NCBI GenBank assembly: GCA_944323035.1
Contig: CALUQY010000007.1
Coordinates: 24,761 to 88,760 of the forward strand
Direction: 5' to 3'
DNA length: 64,000 nt
Source of the DNA: Candidatus Gastranaerophilales bacterium
Lineage (GTDB): Bacteria; Cyanobacteriota; Vampirovibrionia; Gastranaerophilales; Gastranaerophilaceae
Below, piece after piece: positions 61,329 to 64,000 of this stretch. Below the pieces are notes generated by a model. The model was not told the origin of the DNA. It worked only from the letters and a program-made list of their open reading frames with translations, and did no database searches. The translations under genes and the position numbers were made by a program. Positions within the stretch are counted from its first letter, which is position 1, and each line of letters begins with the position of its first letter.

Positions 61329-62120
61329 TTAATTATTGCCTATAAAATCAAGCGTTTCTCCATCATCAGGGATTAACAGATTACCAATATTATTTTTAGT
61401 TTTAAATTCTTTTAAATCTTCTCTTGTAACAGAAAGATGGCTGACTGTATCTAAATGACTTGCAATTACTTTTGCGTCAGGCGCAGCATCCAAAACATTT
61501 TTTACATCTTCAATATTCATAATTATGCGTTCTCCGTTCAAAAGAGTTGCCGCACAGGCATTTACTACTATAACTTCAGGCTTGTATTTGCCTAAGACAT
61601 CTTTTACTTCCTCACACCAAATTGTATCGCCTGCAATATACAATGATTTTTCATTATTTGATTTAAAAACAACACCCATTGCATCATAAGGCAAGCCAAC
61701 AGAATCACATAACGGTTTTATTATCTCTCTTTTGCCATGTTGAGTTCCTGTTTTGTATAGGGTTATGGCATTATACTCTATTCCGGATTCTTGTATAATC
61801 TCAACATTTGTAAAACCCTTTGAGATAACGTAGTCTTTATCAACAGAAGATTGAACAAAAACTTTTATATTTTTATCCAGAGCTTTTTCTGCAAATTCAT
61901 CCCAGTGGTCAGGGTGGATATGAGTGATAATAACAGCATCAACATCAACAATTTTTTCAATTCCAAAAGGCAGCTCCACTCTTGGCTGTCTGACATCGGA
62001 ATTTATTGCAACATCAAACCCGGGCATATAATCTTTGGGCATAAGCCATGGGTCAATTAAAAATTTTGTATTATTATATTCCACTATAATTGTTGCACTT
62101 CTTACCTGTGTAATTTTCAT
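61329..62120 (-). CDS. MBL-fold metallo-hydrolase (UlaG/UPF0173-like)
   Basis: A 263-residue metallo-beta-lactamase-fold protein with IITHIHPDHWDEF (HxHxDH), IAGDTIWCEE and VIASHLDTVSH as metal ligands. N-terminal ATIIVEYNNTKFLIDPW is typical of UlaG and UPF0173 hydrolases. AGGAGG precedes the ATG. It is divergent from an HxlR regulator with overlapping promoters, so its expression is probably controlled by that regulator. Substrate unknown. Confidence 0.85.
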   Translation of the reverse strand: MKITQVRSATIIVEYNNTKFLIDPWLMPKDYMPGFDVAINSDVRQPRVELPFGIEKIVDVDAVIITHIHPDHWDEFAEKALDKNIKVFVQSSVDKDYVISKGFTNVEIIQESGIEYNAITLYKTGTQHGKREIIKPLCDSVGLPYDAMGVVFKSNNEKSLYIAGDTIWCEEVKDVLGKYKPEVIVVNACAATLLNGERIIMNIEDVKNVLDAAPDAKVIASHLDTVSHLSVTREDLKEFKTKNNIGNLLIPDDGETLDFIGNN

Positions 62121-62167
62121 TTAGATTTCCTCCTTTAATAAAGCAATTTTATACATTTATTATCATT

Positions 62168-62211
62168 TTGACAAGAATGCACTTTTTTGTATAATACTTA
62201 CTAAAAAGTAA
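62168..62211 (+). promoter_or_regulatory. Divergent promoter with likely HxlR operator
   Basis: Rightward TTGACA (62168-62173), 16-bp spacer, TATAAT (62190-62195). The leftward gene has TTGTCA on the complement of the same bases, then TATAAA. TTACT-aaaa-AGTAA (62198-62211) lies at the rightward transcription start, a plausible HxlR operator. Confidence 0.75.
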
Positions 62212-62227
62212 ATTAGGGACTTTAATT

Positions 62228-62587
62228 ATGACGAAGCATAAGAAAGATGAATATAAATGTCCGCTTGAGGCAACAATGGAGATAATCGGCGGGAAATACA
62301 AAGGAGTTATAATCGGACACCTTATAAATAAAACATTGAGATATAATGAACTACAAAAATTGATTTCACACGCAACTCCCAAAATGCTTATACAACAGTT
62401 AAAAGAACTTGAAACAGATGGAATAATCAAACGAAAACTTTATCCCGTAGTGCCGCCAAAAACTGAATATTCTCTCACTAAAAGAGGTGAAACACTTATT
62501 CCTGCAATTATTGAGTTAAACAAGTGGGGAATGAATTATTTAAAAGAAGAAAATATCCCCTGCGCCTACAAGGGTGAGATGGATTAA
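62228..62587 (+). CDS. HxlR-family transcriptional regulator
   Basis: A 119-residue regulator with CPLEATMEIIGGKYKGVII, LRYNELQKLISHATPKMLIQ and LKELETDGIIKRKLY, the classic HxlR winged helix. Cys11 in the CPLEAT motif is the conserved redox or electrophile-sensing cysteine of YodB/HypR-type members. It faces the MBL-fold gene. Weak AGGGA before the ATG. Confidence 0.9.
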   Translation: MTKHKKDEYKCPLEATMEIIGGKYKGVIIGHLINKTLRYNELQKLISHATPKMLIQQLKELETDGIIKRKLYPVVPPKTEYSLTKRGETLIPAIIELNKWGMNYLKEENIPCAYKGEMD

Positions 62588-62612
62588 TACACGATTTATC
62601 ATAAAAAGACCA

Positions 62613-62673
62613 CCTGACAAATATACCCCTATAGGGTATTATGTACATGTAGTTAGATACCCCCTGTGGGTAT
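62613..62673 (+). promoter_or_regulatory. Metallothionein promoter with two CsoR-type operators
   Basis: CTGACA (62613-62618), then TATTAT (62637-62642) at 18 bp. The palindrome ATACCC-CTATA-GGGTAT (62623-62639) covers the spacer and -10, and a second ATACCC-CCTGT-GGGTAT lies at 62657-62673. Both match the TACCC..GGGTA copper-repressor operator of CsoR. Confidence 0.85.
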
Positions 62674-62693
62674 AAAAGAAAAAGGAGGCTAAT

Positions 62694-62813
62694 ATGGCTA
62701 AATGTTCAAATCCACATTGCAAATGCGTTAACTGCAAATGCGGAGACAACTGTACTTGCACCGAAGACAAATGTAATTGCCCGCCTGAGTGCAATGAACT
62801 TCCTAAAAAATAG
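62694..62813 (+). CDS. Cysteine-rich metallothionein-like peptide
   Basis: A 39-residue protein, MAKCSNPHCKCVNCKCG..., with ten cysteines (4, 9, 11, 14, 16, 20, 22, 27, 29, 33), many in CxC pairs, one histidine and no aromatic residue. AAGGAGG precedes the ATG at a good distance. Composition is that of a metallothionein binding Cu(I), Zn or Cd thiolate clusters. The two CsoR-type operators in its promoter and the csoR gene next door favour copper. The sequence does not obviously match SmtA or MymT as I remember them. Confidence 0.8.
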   Translation: MAKCSNPHCKCVNCKCGDNCTCTEDKCNCPPECNELPKK

Positions 62814-62830
62814 AATATTATTTTGGGATT

Positions 62831-62856
62831 AAGGAGCGGCGTTGCTGCTCCTTTTT
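62831..62856 (+). terminator. Terminator after the metallothionein-like gene
   Basis: AAGGAGC..GCTCCTT stem followed by TTT, immediately before the csoR -10 box. Confidence 0.8.
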
Positions 62857-62871
62857 GTGTATAATGAAAGA

Positions 62872-63180
62872 ATGAAAAAAGAGTTTACAAACGATATGAA
62901 CATAAAAAAATCAGAAAATCCGAGCCATAAACATGAGATACCTCGCCTAAACAGGGCAATAGGTCAGTTGGAAGGTATCAAGAAAATGATTGAAGAACAA
63001 CGATATTGTCCGGATATTATTGTGCAGCTCAAGGCTGTACGTTCAGCAATAAAACATGTTGAAAGCAATATATTGAAAACACATCTTGAAGAATGTGTTG
63101 CTAAGTCTTTTTCTGATTCTGAAATTGCAAAAGAAAAAATTATGGAAATTAAAACTCTGCTTGATAAAATGCAGAGTTAA
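62872..63180 (+). CDS. csoR: CsoR-type copper-sensing repressor
   Basis: Start at ATG 62872 (102 residues), six bases after TATAAT at 62860-62865. The helical fold shows HEIPRLNRAIGQLEGIKKMI and DIIVQLKAVRSAIKHVESNI. The Cu(I) ligands Cys46, His71 and Cys75 have exactly the 25 and 4 spacings of M. tuberculosis CsoR, so copper is the best guess among CsoR/RcnR/FrmR. No copper ATPase or chaperone lies in the window. Confidence 0.9.
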   Translation: MKKEFTNDMNIKKSENPSHKHEIPRLNRAIGQLEGIKKMIEEQRYCPDIIVQLKAVRSAIKHVESNILKTHLEECVAKSFSDSEIAKEKIMEIKTLLDKMQS

Positions 63181-63270
63181 CTTATATATTTTAATTTGTT
63201 TTTATGACAGTAACTTTATATTCTTAAAATTGCAAATTTGCTCATTTATTTAATATTTCAAATTTATGTT

Positions 63271-63325
63271 GCCCAAAATAATCAAACCATCTGTAACAAG
63301 AAATCAAACCATGTGCTATTTTACA
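63271..63325. repeat. Repeat D copy 2: paired ATCAAACCAT sites
   Basis: ATCAAACCAT at 63281 and 63303 (22-bp period) with TTTTACA after it, aligning over about 50 bp with 645-701. Confidence 0.6.
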
Positions 63326-63371
63326 TTTCAGAATGACAGAATTTTTAAATTTATTCGGGAAATAGTGTGTC

Positions 63372-63445
63372 GTCATTCAGAGGGTGTGAGCCCGAAGAAT
63401 CTCTGTAACTTTTTATATTTTAGAGATTCTTCGCCCTTGAATGAC
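63372..63445. repeat. Long inverted repeat GTCATTCA / GAAGAATCTCT
   Basis: Outer arms GTCATTCA and TGAATGAC, inner arms GAAGAATCTCT and AGAGATTCTTC, with a 17-base loop. It resembles the widespread intergenic 'CGTCATTC..GAAGAATCTC' palindromes. No gene. Confidence 0.6.
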
Positions 63446-63546
63446 TGTCGGACTCTGAATGACTGCAAGCTTGGCGTTTAATTTCATGTTGATTAACCCC
63501 TCACCCGCATCCGTAAATTTCGTCTGACGACTCAATAACGGCTGCT

Positions 63547-63569
63547 CCCTCGCCCTTTTGGGGCGAGGG
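63547..63569. repeat. CCCTCGCCC hairpin in a REP-like stretch
   Basis: CCCTCGCCC-ttttg-GGGCGAGGG, followed at about 63605 by TTCCCTggtgAGGGAA. With the repeats above it makes up the gene-free stretch 63181-63884; I see no coding frame there. Confidence 0.55.
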
Positions 63570-63846
63570 GTGTGCATTAATTGGACGACGCAAACGTGTT
63601 CCTTCCCTGGTGAGGGAAGCGGATTGCTGGCAGAGAGCGAAGGAGCTTTGCGGAAGCAAAGTCTGGAGACTCGTTTATCGCCGGCAAACAAGCGGTTGGA
63701 ATGGGTGATAATTTAAAGAATTGTAGATTTAAAGTTTTACAAACGGGAACTTATCTGCAACACAGTTTTACTTTGGGTGCACTCCGCCTTATTCCGTTTT
63801 TTAATCCTTTTTTATTCTGATTCATTTCTCTAATTCATGATACAAG

Positions 63847-63875
63847 GATGCGGTAAATCTATGATTTACCGCATC
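63847..63875 (-). terminator. Hairpin after the right-edge gene
   Basis: GATGCGGTAAATC-tat-GATTTACCGCATC, 13-bp perfect stem, 10 bases past the stop of the leftward edge gene. No strong U-tract. Confidence 0.6.
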
Positions 63876-63884
63876 TAAAATACT

Positions 63885-64000
63885 TTAACAAATTTCTTTG
63901 CGTTTATGTACTGCAAGAAATAAGAAAAGTCCCAGCCAGACAACATAGTCTGTAATATTGTTCGGAAGTAAGTGTATTTTCAATAATAACAGACTTCCCC
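63885..64000 (-). CDS. C-terminus of a membrane protein, cut by the window edge
   Basis: The last 38 residues of a leftward frame, ending NITDYVVWLGLFLFLAVHKRK-EIC and stop. One hydrophobic helix and a positive tail suggest a membrane protein with cytoplasmic C-terminus. Too short to assign. Confidence 0.5.
   Translation of the reverse strand, partial: GSLLLLKIHLLPNNITDYVVWLGLFLFLAVHKRKEIC

Noticed and set aside
63413..63691. 92-residue reverse-strand protein
   Set aside because: It spans palindromic repeats, has no ribosome site and its composition (PSPGKEH, RAREQP) follows the repeats.

Overview
This 64 kb window is AT-rich chromosomal DNA from a bacterium with a Gram-negative envelope. 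Evidence for that envelope is a LolA-like carrier, an RND-type lipid exporter, aryl-polyene genes and O-antigen-type sugar genes. Rubrerythrin and an OadG-type sodium-pump subunit suggest an anaerobe. Several proteins start with MQ(V/T) followed by an aromatic-Gly/Lys-Ala/Gln motif, and two large proteins start MGLSASQ or MGLNLNS. From memory this style recalls gut Vampirovibrionia/Melainabacteria (Gastranaerophilales). That assignment is inference; no rRNA is present to settle it.

Layout. 1-1742: an edge-truncated protein, repeats and a DUF1848 protein. 1784-14314: a complete-looking aryl polyene (APE)-type cluster in two divergent arms, O-P-Q-R leftward and C-D-E-F-G-(H-I)-K-L-M rightward, followed by a methyltransferase and an acyltransferase. 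14673-22664: a large novel protein, NadK, a CtpA-type protease, RecJ, a small secreted helical protein and a GNAT-like protein. 22725-35893: a twelve-gene leftward surface-polysaccharide operon with CDP-glucose dehydratase chemistry, a CMP-sugar synthetase-like enzyme, an aldolase fusion, glycosyltransferases and a polysialyltransferase-like fusion, with a minimal tyrosine recombinase upstream. 36698-40677: a secreted protein, OadG, an NhaD-like transporter, a 50-residue membrane protein and a Na/Pi cotransporter. 40765-43052: a kinase-like protein, a Fic protein and three tRNAs among broken tRNA-Tyr copies. 43242-49559: GNAT, rubrerythrin, a novel protein, HigBA and GroES-GroEL. 49689-59523: TPR proteins, a Y-family polymerase, a coiled-coil protein, Apt, a processive-type GT2, a BlaI-type regulator and a secreted protein. 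59770-64000: HTH and GNAT genes, tRNA-Ser, a divergent MBL/HxlR pair, and a CsoR-controlled cysteine-rich metallothionein-like gene.

Two genome-wide habits stand out. First, at least nine genes have a TATAAT-like -10 box placed so that the start codon begins exactly six bases after it; five also have a good -35 at 17 bp. This predicts leaderless mRNAs beside ordinary Shine-Dalgarno genes. Second, most long gene-free stretches hold a mosaic repeat with fixed ends (TGTCCGAGAAAG to GGCGGAGAACTGCTTTATTT). One 338-bp copy sits inside a second repeat whose uninterrupted copy lies between groES and groEL, so the window holds both filled and empty sites.
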